Shown here piece after piece: positions 7,394-15,813 of a stretch of 64,000 nucleotides of DNA. The number at the start of each line of letters is the position of its first letter. Within the stretch, counting starts at the first letter, position 1. Origin of the DNA: CAZSCF01 sp964547585 (GTDB taxonomy: Bacteria; Patescibacteriota; Minisyncoccia; Moranbacterales; UBA2206); NCBI GenBank assembly GCA_964547585.1, contig CAZJOI010000001.1, positions 62,001 through 126,000 of the forward strand, read 5' to 3'. Position numbers and translations under genes: made by a program. The notes under the pieces are model-generated. The model saw only the letters and a program-made list of their open reading frames with translations, did no database searches and had not been told where the DNA came from.

Positions 7394-9481
7394 ATGGCCA
7401 GGCAATACCCAATCGAAAAATATAGAAATATTGGAATTATCGCTCACATTGATGCTGGAAAAACCACTACCACTGAGCGTATTTTGTTTTACACCGGAAT
7501 TACTCATAAGATTGGGGAGGTGCATGAAGGTGAAGCTGTGATGGACTGGATGGAACAAGAAAGAGAAAGAGGCATTACCATTACCAGTGCCGCGACAACT
7601 TGTTTTTGGAAAGATCATCAAATCAATATTATCGATACTCCAGGGCATGTGGATTTTACTGTTGAGGTGGAAAGATCCATGCGTGTTTTGGACGGAGGCG
7701 TAGTTGTTTTTGATGGTAAAGAAGGTGTCGAGCCTCAATCAGAAACAGTTTGGAGACAAGCTGATAAGTATAATGTGCCCAGAATGTGTTTCATTAATAA
7801 GATTGATAAGGAAGGTGCTGATTTTTTCAGAGCTTTGGAAACAATCTGGAACAGACTTACTCCCAACGCTGTGGCTGTTCAAATCCCAATTGGAGAAAGA
7901 GGTGATTTTGCTGGCGTGGTTGATTTGATTAAAATGAAAGGCTTCACTTTTGAAGGTGAAATGGGAGAAAAAGTCATTGAAGGTGAAATTCCAGCTGAAC
8001 TTTTGGATAAAGCTAAAGAATGGAGAGAAAAGATGGTGGAAAAAATAGCTGAAACTGATGAAAAATTGACTGAAAAATATTTAAGTGGCGAAGAAATATC
8101 TATTGAAGAGCTGAAAAAAGCTTTGCGTGCTGGAACAATCAAGACAGCACTCGTGCCAGTATTCACTGGAACATCTCTGCGTAATAAAGGTGTGCAACTT
8201 GTTTTGGACGGCGTAGTTGATTATTTACCATCTCCACTGGATGTGCCAGCGCTTGAGGGTATGGATCCAGAAAATAAAGACAAGAAAATTGAAGTAAAAT
8301 CAGAAGACGGTGCGCCATTTTCCGCTTTGGCTTTCAAAGTGGCTACCGATCCGTTTGTTGGGCAATTAACATTTTTCCGAGTTTATTCAGGAACACTGAA
8401 GGCCGGATCATATGTCTTAAATTCATCTAAAAATGAAAAAGAAAGAATTGGTAGAATTTTGCAAATGCATTCTAATCATCGTGAAGAAATTCAAGAAATA
8501 TATGCCGGAGGCATCGGTGCCTTGGTTGGGCTAAAAAATACAACGACCGGGGATACTCTTTGCGATGTTGATCATCCGGTTATTTTGGAATCCATTACTT
8601 TTCCAGAGCCAGTTATTTCCATTGCAGTTGAACCAAAAACAAAAGCCGATCAAGAAAAGATGGGCATGGCTCTCAAAAAATTGGCTGAAGAAGATCCAAC
8701 TTTGCGTATCAGAACTGACGAAGAAAGCGGACAAGTTATTATTTCCGGAATGGGAGAACTGCATTTGGATATCATTGTTGATCGAATGAAAAGAGAATTC
8801 AAAGTGGAAGCCAATATCGGTCAACCACAAGTCGCTTATCGTGAAACAATTAAATCCGAATCCCAAGCCGAAGGAAAATATATCAGACAATCTGGAGGAC
8901 GCGGACAATACGGACATGTTTGGATTAAGGTTGAACCAGGAGAAGAAGGCAAGGATTTTGAATTTGTTAATCAGATTAAAGGTGGTGTTATTCCTCAGGA
9001 ATATATCACACCAATTGGCAAAGGAATCAAAGAGGCGATGGATAATGGTGTTTTGGCTGGGTACCCATTGGTTGGAATTAAAGCGACTCTCTATGATGGA
9101 TCTTACCATGATGTGGATTCCTCAGAAGCAGCTTTCAAAATTGCTGGCTCAATGGCTTTAAAGGAAGCTGCGAGACGAGCCAATCCGATTATTATGGAAC
9201 CAATTATGAAGGTGAATGTTATTACTCCAGAACAATTTATGGGAGATGTAGTGGGTGATATCAATTCCAAGCGAGGTATGATTAAGGAAATGGGTGATCG
9301 CGGCGAAGGTAATGCCAGAGTGAAAGTTATTGATGCCGAAGCACCACTAGCCTCTATGTTTGGGTACGCGACACAACTCCGTTCGATGACTCAAGGCCGA
9401 GCGAGCTATGTAATGGAATTTGATCATTACAGTGAAGTTCCCAAGTCTATGGCGGAAGAAATTATGGGAAACAAAAAGTAA
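7394..9481 (+). CDS. fusA: Elongation factor G
   Basis: Translocation GTPase of 695 residues. G1 AHIDAGKT at residues 17-24, switch II DTPGHVDFT near 81-89, NKID near 135. All five EF-G domains fit the length. The preceding 123-nt intergenic stretch contains repeated TAGTAT/ATACTA and GAATTC-like segments that could fold, and the ATG lacks an SD. In most bacteria tuf follows directly; here about 19 kb of other genes intervene. Confidence 0.98.
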   Translation: MARQYPIEKYRNIGIIAHIDAGKTTTTERILFYTGITHKIGEVHEGEAVMDWMEQERERGITITSAATTCFWKDHQINIIDTPGHVDFTVEVERSMRVLDGGVVVFDGKEGVEPQSETVWRQADKYNVPRMCFINKIDKEGADFFRALETIWNRLTPNAVAVQIPIGERGDFAGVVDLIKMKGFTFEGEMGEKVIEGEIPAELLDKAKEWREKMVEKIAETDEKLTEKYLSGEEISIEELKKALRAGTIKTALVPVFTGTSLRNKGVQLVLDGVVDYLPSPLDVPALEGMDPENKDKKIEVKSEDGAPFSALAFKVATDPFVGQLTFFRVYSGTLKAGSYVLNSSKNEKERIGRILQMHSNHREEIQEIYAGGIGALVGLKNTTTGDTLCDVDHPVILESITFPEPVISIAVEPKTKADQEKMGMALKKLAEEDPTLRIRTDEESGQVIISGMGELHLDIIVDRMKREFKVEANIGQPQVAYRETIKSESQAEGKYIRQSGGRGQYGHVWIKVEPGEEGKDFEFVNQIKGGVIPQEYITPIGKGIKEAMDNGVLAGYPLVGIKATLYDGSYHDVDSSEAAFKIAGSMALKEAARRANPIIMEPIMKVNVITPEQFMGDVVGDINSKRGMIKEMGDRGEGNARVKVIDAEAPLASMFGYATQLRSMTQGRASYVMEFDHYSEVPKSMAEEIMGNKK

Positions 9482-9497
9482 AGTCTTTCTAGCTGAA

Positions 9498-9528
9498 ACA
9501 GTCTCGATTAAGTCGGGGCTGTTTTTTT
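9498..9528 (+). terminator. Intrinsic terminator after fusA
   Basis: ACAGTCTCGA pairs with TCGGGGCTGT around a TTAAG loop, followed by seven T. Confidence 0.85.
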
Positions 9529-9533
9529 ATTTT

Positions 9534-9561
9534 TTGAAATATGATAGAATAATGCTATAAA
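9534..9561 (+). promoter_or_regulatory. Promoter for the acidic secreted protein gene
   Basis: TTGAAA (9534-9539), 16-nt spacer, TATAAA (9556-9561), 12 nt before the ATG at 9574. It overlaps the end of the fusA terminator T-tract region. Confidence 0.5.
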
Positions 9562-9573
9562 TTCAAAAAATAT

Positions 9574-10212
9574 ATGGACAAAAAAAATAAAATATTTTTT
9601 ATTGTATTCCTCCTATTAATTATTGGTTCTGTTGGAGCTACCTATTATCGCACGATGATTAAAAAGGATTATATGATTTCAGCTCAAATCGATTGTGATC
9701 CTTACACAGAAAAATGTTTTATTTGGGAATGTGATCCGACTTCAACGGTGGAAGGGGAGGCTTGTACTGGTGAACTAGAGAATGATATTTGGTATTACCA
9801 AATTGTTGAAAGAAGAGCCTATAATATTCCATCTTGTGATCCAAATGATGAAAATTGTGAAGCTTTGGTTTGTCCTGAGGGTGAAGAAGATTGCGATGTG
9901 ATTTTTTGCAATGAGGAAAATAAAGTTGAGCAAGGCGTTGAATGTAGTGACCCTGTCCAATATGCCATTGATAATCCAGAAGAAGAAGAGGAGGCAGAAG
10001 AATGTGAAGAAGGAGATGAGGAGTGCCTAGCTTCCGAAGAAGAGGCTTCTGAGTGCGAAGAGGGAGATGAAGAATGTTTGGCCGCTGAAGAAGAGGACGG
10101 AGAAGAAGATGCAGCAGCCGAGGAAACAGAAGCTGCTGACGAGGAAGGCGAAACTGAAACCGAAGGTGAAGCACCTACTGTAAACTCAGTTTTCCCAGTG
10201 GATAAAAATTAA
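9574..10212 (+). CDS. Membrane-anchored acidic Cys-containing protein, unknown
   Basis: Residues 6-24 form one N-terminal membrane or signal-anchor helix; the rest is predicted extracytoplasmic. A middle part has regularly spaced Cys within acidic sequence (DCDPYTEKCFIWECDP, CDPNDENCEALVCPEGEEDC). The C-terminal third is almost pure Glu/Ala/Asp and includes two near-identical copies of ECEEGDEECLA. No known domain recognised. It is a single gene with its own promoter and terminator. The paired C-x(4-5)-C in acidic context could bind metal or form disulfides; that is inference. Confidence 0.7.
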   Translation: MDKKNKIFFIVFLLLIIGSVGATYYRTMIKKDYMISAQIDCDPYTEKCFIWECDPTSTVEGEACTGELENDIWYYQIVERRAYNIPSCDPNDENCEALVCPEGEEDCDVIFCNEENKVEQGVECSDPVQYAIDNPEEEEEAEECEEGDEECLASEEEASECEEGDEECLAAEEEDGEEDAAAEETEAADEEGETETEGEAPTVNSVFPVDKN

Positions 10213-10235
10213 AAAAGATCTTTTGTATAAAACCT

Positions 10236-10264
10236 AAAAGCCCCACCTTAGGTGAGGCTTTTAA
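10236..10264 (+). terminator. Intrinsic terminator
   Basis: AAAAGCCCCACCT / AGGTGAGGCTTTT stem with a short loop, following the gene that ends at 10212. Confidence 0.8.
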
Positions 10265-10335
10265 ATACTTCCATTTTCCTGTAATTGGGGATAGAATCTA
10301 GGTAAGAATAATAATATTTTAAAGAAGGTGATTTT

Positions 10336-11385
10336 ATGAAAAAATACAAATCCAGAGTAGTAAAAGTTGGCCCATATCTTTTGGGTGGCAATAATCCAGT
10401 GCGGGTGCAATCGATGTGCACGACTGATACGCGTGATGTGGTGGCAACTGTCAAACAAATTTTGGCTTTGGAAAAAGCTGGTTGTGAAATTATTCGTGTG
10501 GCGGTGCCGGATATGGCAGCAGCCAAAGCCATTGGTCAGATAAAAAAGAAAATTCATATTCCCTTAGTGGCAGACATTCATTTTGATTATTTGCTGGCGC
10601 TGGAGTGCGTGAAACAAGGCATAGACAAAATCAGAATTAATCCGGGTAATATTGGTTCCAAAGAAAAAGTTGAAGCGGTGGTCAAAGCTTGCAAAGCCAA
10701 AAAAATTCCCATTCGCATTGGTGTGAATGTTGGATCAATTGAAAAAGATTTGCTCAAAAAATATGGACCAACTCCGAAAGCGGCGGTGGAATCTGCTCTG
10801 CGTCATGTGAAAATTCTGGAAGATTCGAAATTTTATGATATTCTAGTTTCCATTAAATTCAGCGATGTGCCACAACTTGTGGAGGGTTATCAGTTGCTTT
10901 CTCAAAAAATTAATTATCCCTTGCATCTCGGAGTAACTCATGCCGGAACTGTCTACGTGGGTACTCTTAAAAATGCCATTGGTATCGGCATCCTTCTGCA
11001 TGAGAGAATTGGAGCCACAATTCGCGTTTCTTTGACGGCTGATCCGTGTGAAGAGGTCAAGGCTGGTTTTGCCATCCTGAACGCCGTAGGGGTCAGAAAA
11101 CATGGTCCAGAACTCATTGCTTGTCCAACTTGCGGAAGAACAGAAATTGATCTTATTGGTCTGGCCGAAAAAGTGGAAAAATTTTTGGTTGGCATTAAAA
11201 AACCTCTGAAAGTAGCCGTAATGGGTTGCGTGGTTAATGGCCCTGGGGAAGCGCGCGAAGCGGATATTGGTATTGCCGCTGGAAAAAAATGCGGCGCCAT
11301 TTTCGTTAAAGGCAAGGTTTTACGAACCGTGAATGAAGACAAACTTCTCTCAGAATTTCTCAAAGAAATTAAAAAAATTTCCTAA
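10336..11385 (+). CDS. ispG: 4-hydroxy-3-methylbut-2-en-1-yl diphosphate synthase
   Basis: Penultimate enzyme of the MEP isoprenoid pathway, a 4Fe-4S enzyme. Cluster ligands C263, C266 (ACPTCGRTE) and C298 (MGCVVNGPGE) are all present. The TIM-barrel half starts KSRVVKVGPYLLGGNNPVRVQSM. The length of 349 residues matches the short bacterial form. It has a moderate SD (AAGAAGG) before the ATG. No other MEP gene is in the window; miaA at the far end uses the pathway product DMAPP. Confidence 0.94.
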   Translation: MKKYKSRVVKVGPYLLGGNNPVRVQSMCTTDTRDVVATVKQILALEKAGCEIIRVAVPDMAAAKAIGQIKKKIHIPLVADIHFDYLLALECVKQGIDKIRINPGNIGSKEKVEAVVKACKAKKIPIRIGVNVGSIEKDLLKKYGPTPKAAVESALRHVKILEDSKFYDILVSIKFSDVPQLVEGYQLLSQKINYPLHLGVTHAGTVYVGTLKNAIGIGILLHERIGATIRVSLTADPCEEVKAGFAILNAVGVRKHGPELIACPTCGRTEIDLIGLAEKVEKFLVGIKKPLKVAVMGCVVNGPGEAREADIGIAAGKKCGAIFVKGKVLRTVNEDKLLSEFLKEIKKIS

Positions 11386-11502
11386 CATTGAACGTTGGGA
11401 AATTTTGAATCCTAGAGAAATATCTCTTGGAAAATAGATGATTCTATGGTAATGTGCAGGAAAGGGAACCGCTTTTTTTGAGATAATTTTAAATTATTTC
11501 TT

Positions 11503-13128
11503 ATGGATAGTGCAATAGATAAAAATATTACAGATTTAAAAGATTTGGTTTTTAGTTATTACGCGAATAAAATTGAAAAAAGAGATGTGCACTTTCTTTT
11601 TGTCATTCATCTTACGCGTACCATGGAAGTATATATAGAAGATTGGTTGAAAAATTTTCAAAGTGTGGGGATAATTTCTATTCCATATTCAGAAATACCA
11701 GAAGTGAAAGAGAAATTAGGGAAACAGACTAAGATTTATAGTCCAAAAGATGTATCAGAAATACCCGATCTTATATTTGAAATTTGTAATTCTCATCCTG
11801 ATAAAAGTATTTGTCTAGTAGAGATAGGTGGATATTCCGCCTTGATGGAAAAAGACCCAGGTAACATAGTTGGATCTGTGGAAGATACTAATCAGGGATA
11901 CTGGAACTTCAAAAAATATGAGTCAAGACTTAAGTTTCCAGTTATTAGCATTGCTCAAACTAATTTAAAAAACATTGAGAATAGATTTGTTGGAACTTCC
12001 ATAAGTTATTCATTGGAGAAATTCGTCAGAAAGCACTTTAATAAAGATCTCATAGCCATGAAAAATATTTTGGTTATGGGATATGGAGAAATTGGTCGGG
12101 GAACAGCCCAAAAGTTAAAAAGCACATTGGCCAATGTGTATGTTTATGATAGTGATCCTATAAATGTTATGTTGGCGAGGATTGATGGTTTTAACATAGC
12201 GGATAAAATATTTGCTATTGCTCAAGCCGATATAATAATAGGAGCTACGGGACAGAGATCTTTGCAGATAAGCGACGTTGATTATTTGAAAAACAATGCT
12301 CTTCTGGCTAGTGCTTCGTCTAAGCAAGTTGAATTTCCCATGAATGAATTGAAGCAGTGCATGACTTATGAAAGTAAATATCTGAATTCCTATAAAAATA
12401 AAAATGGAACTTTTCATGTTGCTTATAACGGATTTCCTATAAATTTTATTGATGACTCTGCTTTCGGAGAAGTTTTTGATATCGTGATGTCAAGTCTTTT
12501 GTTGGCGGTCGATAACCTTTTGGAGTCCAAACCATTACCTAGGGTATATGACTTGGAATTGAGATTGCAACAAGAGGTGGTAAGAAAATATTTTGAGTTG
12601 TATGAAGTAGATGATTATGAAAAATTTCTTTTTGTGGAAGAGGCCAAGAAAGAAAGGCATGATGCATCGAGTGCAATAGTGGTAAGCAAAAAATACAGAG
12701 ATGAATTAATGGTTTTACTCCTAAAACATGAAAAAATTGGTAAATGGATTCCTGTTGGAGGACACGTGGAAAGATTTGAATCTCCGGAGAGTGCTGTTAT
12801 TCGAGAGTTGGGAGAGGAAATCGGAGTTACTCCTTTTTATTGGTTTGATAAAAATTCGAAAATTTGGTCTTCTTTGCCGATTCTTTTTGAAGAAAAAATG
12901 GAAGAAATTCCAGCTCCCGAAGGAGGAACAACTCACTTTCATCGTGATTTTATTTTTGTAGCCATAATTGATTATTGCCTGGAAGAAAATTTTGTTGGCG
13001 AATCTAAAGAAAGAATAAAATGGTTTACGCTAGACGAAATATTTAAGCTTAATCCCGATGAAACTACACCAGAAACACTGGATCTGATCAGAGAGATAGA
13101 AAAATTCAAAAAAGAATTATTAAGATAA
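11503..13128 (+). CDS. SAH hydrolase-like Rossmann protein fused to a Nudix domain
   Basis: Residues about 1-360 resemble the adenosylhomocysteinase family, with a dinucleotide-binding loop ILVMGYGEIGRGTA (GYGEIG at 193-198) and IIGATGQRSL downstream. I do not see a clear set of SAHH active-site residues in the N-terminal part. Residues about 390-541 form a Nudix hydrolase with a complete Nudix box at 420-442 (G-x5-E-x7-RELGEEIGV). The linker near 365-385 is helical and charged. The fusion suggests a nucleotide-derivative substrate, but the function is unknown. Preceded by 117 nt with no clear promoter. Confidence 0.75.
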   Translation: MDSAIDKNITDLKDLVFSYYANKIEKRDVHFLFVIHLTRTMEVYIEDWLKNFQSVGIISIPYSEIPEVKEKLGKQTKIYSPKDVSEIPDLIFEICNSHPDKSICLVEIGGYSALMEKDPGNIVGSVEDTNQGYWNFKKYESRLKFPVISIAQTNLKNIENRFVGTSISYSLEKFVRKHFNKDLIAMKNILVMGYGEIGRGTAQKLKSTLANVYVYDSDPINVMLARIDGFNIADKIFAIAQADIIIGATGQRSLQISDVDYLKNNALLASASSKQVEFPMNELKQCMTYESKYLNSYKNKNGTFHVAYNGFPINFIDDSAFGEVFDIVMSSLLLAVDNLLESKPLPRVYDLELRLQQEVVRKYFELYEVDDYEKFLFVEEAKKERHDASSAIVVSKKYRDELMVLLLKHEKIGKWIPVGGHVERFESPESAVIRELGEEIGVTPFYWFDKNSKIWSSLPILFEEKMEEIPAPEGGTTHFHRDFIFVAIIDYCLEENFVGESKERIKWFTLDEIFKLNPDETTPETLDLIREIEKFKKELLR

Positions 13129-13220
13129 AATATATTTCGTACCCTATCTATCCTGGCCATAATTTTCTATGCAATTCTTATGTATATTTTTTGAAAGACG
13201 TAGGGATTAAATTGTTTTTT

Positions 13221-13314
13221 AAAAAGGCTTATGAAGGCCTTTTTGCTTACCTCGGATTAGGCATAATTTTATTGAAATGCTTAAAATAAGCCATTTGTTG
13301 TCTTTTTTTTGACA
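13221..13314 (+). repeat. Terminator-promoter repeat, copy 1
   Basis: Starts with the hairpin AAAAAGGC/GCCTTTTT (13221-13244) and continues with a conserved block (GGCATAATTTTATT, AATGCTT, AATAAGCCATTTGTTGTC) that runs into the -35 of the next promoter. Closely related blocks occur at 15330 and 22164, and a degraded one at 18996. Confidence 0.75.
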
Positions 13315-13337
13315 AAGTAAGTCCTCAGGTGTATATT
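13309..13337 (+). promoter_or_regulatory. Consensus promoter
   Basis: TTGACA (13309-13314), exact 17-nt spacer, TATATT (13332-13337). Confidence 0.8.
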
Positions 13338-13343
13338 CTAAAG

Positions 13344-13361
13344 TCAGTCGATTTTGACTGA
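13344..13361 (+). promoter_or_regulatory. Dyad at the predicted transcription start
   Basis: TCAGTC-N6-GACTGA begins 6 nt after the -10 box. The same dyad with a different centre sits at the same place in the promoter at 22257. It is either an operator or a 5'-end mRNA hairpin. Confidence 0.6.
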
Positions 13362-13466
13362 AAGTTCTTAAAAAATCATAAAAAGAAGGAGGTGAAAAAG
13401 CGAGGCTTAGCGGTTAATGTGTTGGCACGAAAAGAAATCTCTAACCCAGCAGAGGAGGTATGTATC

Positions 13467-14204
13467 ATGGAAAAATCATCTAATGCTTTTGAGCTTGCTC
13501 AGTACTTTGGGCAACAGGTGGAGGTAAAAACAAGGGTTGGACTCTTCAACGGATTCGTTATCAAGAGCTGTGAAGGACTCAATGCTTATGTCAGGGGAGA
13601 AATTATTAATGAATTTTTTCCGATGACAGTTGCAGCCTTTAGGCAGCGTTTTAACAATGAGTGGTTCCGCAGTGCGGTTGAACAACGAATGTTTAACTCG
13701 GATGTCTTGATTCTTGTTTTCGACGAGAAACAGCAGGGAGTTGGAGTTTGGGTTTTTGATGAGATTGAAATCAAGTATGACGTATATAATAAATGGGGGA
13801 TATATGTTGCTATGATTTCTATCCGTCAAGAATACCAATGTATCGGTATGCACAAGGGTCTTCTGGATGTTTCGCATCATCATACAGTGAGAGGTCATTT
13901 CGACTTTACCATTTGTCGGACGCAAAATCCGATTGTGGCTACTGCTTGGTGGAATAAGTATGGCAATGTTTATCCTCTCGCCAACGAACCGGATGAAGAT
14001 ATAAAGGTTGTTGGAAGAATTACTGCCAAGAGAGTAGGATTTGACCATGCATACGAATCAAATCATATGATTGCTAGGGGCGTATATAATGGTGAATCTC
14101 TCCACGGCGAACCTTTTCATGTAGACAATTGTCTAGACGGAAAGCTGTTTAATCTTATCGATTACCGCAAGGGGGACGCTGTAGTTTTGGTGTCTAGGGC
14201 TTGA
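13467..14204 (+). CDS. Unknown protein, possible GNAT-like fold
   Basis: A 245-residue protein. The ATG at 13467 follows a perfect AGGAGG (13453-13458) by 8 nt, which decides the start. A second SD-like AAGGAGG at 13386 precedes an in-frame GTG at 13392 that would add 25 residues or serve as a leader. The segment VAMISIRQEYQCIGMHKGLLDV resembles the acyl-CoA-binding region of GNAT acetyltransferases (pattern R-x-E-Y-Q-x-x-G-x-x-K-x-L), but the rest is not recognised. Less A/T-biased codons than the neighbours and its own promoter suggest an acquired single-gene unit. Confidence 0.65.
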   Translation: MEKSSNAFELAQYFGQQVEVKTRVGLFNGFVIKSCEGLNAYVRGEIINEFFPMTVAAFRQRFNNEWFRSAVEQRMFNSDVLILVFDEKQQGVGVWVFDEIEIKYDVYNKWGIYVAMISIRQEYQCIGMHKGLLDVSHHHTVRGHFDFTICRTQNPIVATAWWNKYGNVYPLANEPDEDIKVVGRITAKRVGFDHAYESNHMIARGVYNGESLHGEPFHVDNCLDGKLFNLIDYRKGDAVVLVSRA

Positions 14205-14235
14205 TAACTGTTTAAAAATAAGGGAGGTGTCCATT

Positions 14236-14292
14236 TTGGAAAATATAATTACATCGGGAAGTCGCATGACTTTCCCACAGACCAAGGTGTAA
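14236..14292 (+). CDS. Possible 18-residue small ORF
   Basis: TTG start at 14236 lies 8 nt after an AGGGAGG sequence (14221-14227) and runs to TAA at 14290-14292, just before a terminator. An in-frame GTG at 14227 is an alternative. The only support is the SD and the position between the 13467 gene and its terminator. Confidence 0.3.
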   Translation: MENIITSGSRMTFPQTKV

Positions 14293-14294
14293 TG

Positions 14295-14326
14295 AGGGAT
14301 TCAGTCAGAATGATGAATCCCTTTTT
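14295..14326 (+). terminator. Intrinsic terminator
   Basis: AGGGATTCA / TGAATCCCT stem with a 9-nt loop and a following T-run. Ends the unit that starts at the 13309 promoter. Confidence 0.85.
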
Positions 14327-14332
14327 ATATTT

Positions 14333-15130
14333 CTAAAATAAATTTAATTTACTTTTGCTGGCAGTAATTGCCAAAATTCCCTTATAACTTTCTTCTCCCA
14401 CGAAGATAGGATAAAATTCTTTGTTTGATCTTATTTTTTTTCCAGCGGAACATCCAATGGTTGCATCTTTTTTTATTAACTTAAAGTTTTTGACATTTTT
14501 GCTGGTTTCAAAAAGCAGAGGAACTTTATAGGAGACGCCAACGGTATATAGTTCCTTTTTGTCATGTAGTATCACGGGTCCTTTAATCATGCCTAAGTTT
14601 TTTAGAACCGTCATGATTTCAAGCAAGGCTTTTCTGTAATTAGCCCCCTTTTTGTCTGGACCATATTCAATGGCCAGTCCAATTTTTGCAAATCTTATCA
14701 TCTCTCCTCCACCAAAAACATTTTTTCTTATCAAGGCTACATTTTTGCAGGGGACCAGACGCAAAAGATTTTTAGTTGTTTTTTGTAGATTAGTGACAAT
14801 CACAATCCGATCAAAGTCAGAAGTTGTGGCATGAATATCAATTACGATATCCGAGTCTTCAATCTCCTTGCTTATGCAGTAGGCCAAGCGTTCTTCGTAG
14901 TTTCCATTTTTCTTTCCGGGGAAAGAGCGATTAAGATCCTTGGTTATCATTCTTTGCTTTTTTTGCATAGCTTTCTCATTAGCAATAATTAGTTTCAGTG
15001 ATCCTTTCAGTAGATCTACTTTCTTCAATTCGTCTATGACTTTTTTGCCAATTACCTCGTCGCCATGTAAACAGCCAACAATGGAGACCAGTGGTTTGCC
15101 TTGTCCAATTTTTGTAATATTGAGTCTCAT
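14333..15130 (-). CDS. Succinylglutamate desuccinylase/aspartoacylase family protein
   Basis: Zinc carboxypeptidase-like hydrolase of the AstE/ASPA family. Metal ligands H22 and E25 (GCLHGDEVIG) and H100 (VIDIHATTSD) are visible, plus the family motif DLNRSFPG near residues 65-72. It is 265 residues long. It lies convergent to the preceding unit. The exact N-acyl amino acid substrate cannot be told from sequence. Confidence 0.82.
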   Translation of the reverse strand: MRLNITKIGQGKPLVSIVGCLHGDEVIGKKVIDELKKVDLLKGSLKLIIANEKAMQKKQRMITKDLNRSFPGKKNGNYEERLAYCISKEIEDSDIVIDIHATTSDFDRIVIVTNLQKTTKNLLRLVPCKNVALIRKNVFGGGEMIRFAKIGLAIEYGPDKKGANYRKALLEIMTVLKNLGMIKGPVILHDKKELYTVGVSYKVPLLFETSKNVKNFKLIKKDATIGCSAGKKIRSNKEFYPIFVGEESYKGILAITASKSKLNLF

Positions 15131-15329
15131 AAAGTTAGATTAAAAATTAAAACGACCTCGTTTGGGAAGGTCGGTTGTTTGCTTATTTTTGAAATATCTA
15201 AAGCCGACCTCTATCAATAGGTAAAGAAAAAAGAAAAGAAGAAGTTGCCTTTTAGTGATATTTTATTCATAATTTTATCTTGAGGCAAGTATATCAAGTT
15301 TGCCAGAAAAAGCAAATAATTATTTTTTT

Positions 15330-15420
15330 AAAGGCTTTGATATGCCTTTTTTGTTTGCCTTGGGTTGGGGATAATTTTATTAAAATGCTTAAAATAAGCC
15401 ATTTTTGTCTTTTTGTTATT
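15330..15420 (+). repeat. Terminator-promoter repeat, copy 2
   Basis: AAAGGC/GCCTTTTTT hairpin followed by TTTGCCT, GATAATTTTATT, AAATGCTTAAAATAAGCCATTT and a T-rich stretch leading into TTGACA, as in copies 1 and 4. Confidence 0.75.
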
Positions 15421-15449
15421 GACATTTTTGTTGGACGAGTTATTATAAT
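15419..15449 (+). promoter_or_regulatory. Promoter of the peptide/radical SAM unit
   Basis: TTGACA at 15419-15424; -10 candidates are TATTAT at 15441 (16-nt spacer) and TATAAT at 15444 (19-nt spacer). The peptide gene starts about 50 nt downstream. Confidence 0.6.
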
Positions 15450-15497
15450 GATAGCTTGATTAATTTTGAGCTTGATTAATAATTTAATTAAAGAAGT

Positions 15498-15602
15498 ATG
15501 AAGACAAAAAAAGCCAAATCAGAAAAAAGCCAAATAAAGGAGATTGTAAGACTAAGAGTTGGTAAGCACACTTGCTCTACTTGTTCAGGAGGACACAAAT
15601 AG
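15498..15602 (+). CDS. Candidate RiPP precursor peptide
   Basis: A 34-residue ORF from ATG to TAG, directly behind a promoter and 211 nt before a SPASM radical SAM gene. The first 23 residues are Lys/Glu-rich and could be a leader helix (KSQIKEIVRLRVGK). The C-terminus is a short Cys/Ser/Thr/Gly core, HTCSTCSGGHK, with C26 and C29. This layout (basic leader, small Cys-containing core, then a radical SAM/SPASM enzyme) is that of sactipeptide and ranthipeptide systems. No SD is seen before the ATG. The assignment is inference from size, composition and context. Confidence 0.55.
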   Translation: MKTKKAKSEKSQIKEIVRLRVGKHTCSTCSGGHK

Positions 15603-15813
15603 CAAATGTTCTCGTCGTCTTGGGTCTGTTTTGTAAATTTGCACAAGTTTTTGTGATACTGTGTTTTTGTGCTAAGTTTGATTTTATTTTGAATGAGTAA
15701 TTTTTTGTTTAGCCCGATTATTTCTGTGGTAATTTTTTAAAAATATAAATCTGAAAATTTGGTTATTTAACTATTTTTGTTTACAAACTAAATTACTGGT
15801 TTCACAAAATTTT
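15603..15813. other. AT-rich spacer between peptide gene and radical SAM gene
   Basis: No open frame, hairpin terminator or promoter that I can support. It includes TTTTGTGCTAAGTTTG-like low-complexity sequence. The two genes could be on one transcript. Confidence 0.4.

Larger units (their letters stand above)
15131..15497. other. Intergenic region holding a hairpin, repeat copy 2 and a promoter
   Basis: Contains a CGACCT/AGGTCG hairpin near 15153-15173, then the terminator-promoter repeat (15330-15420) and a promoter. No open frame with coding character apart from the small peptide gene that follows. Confidence 0.6.
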
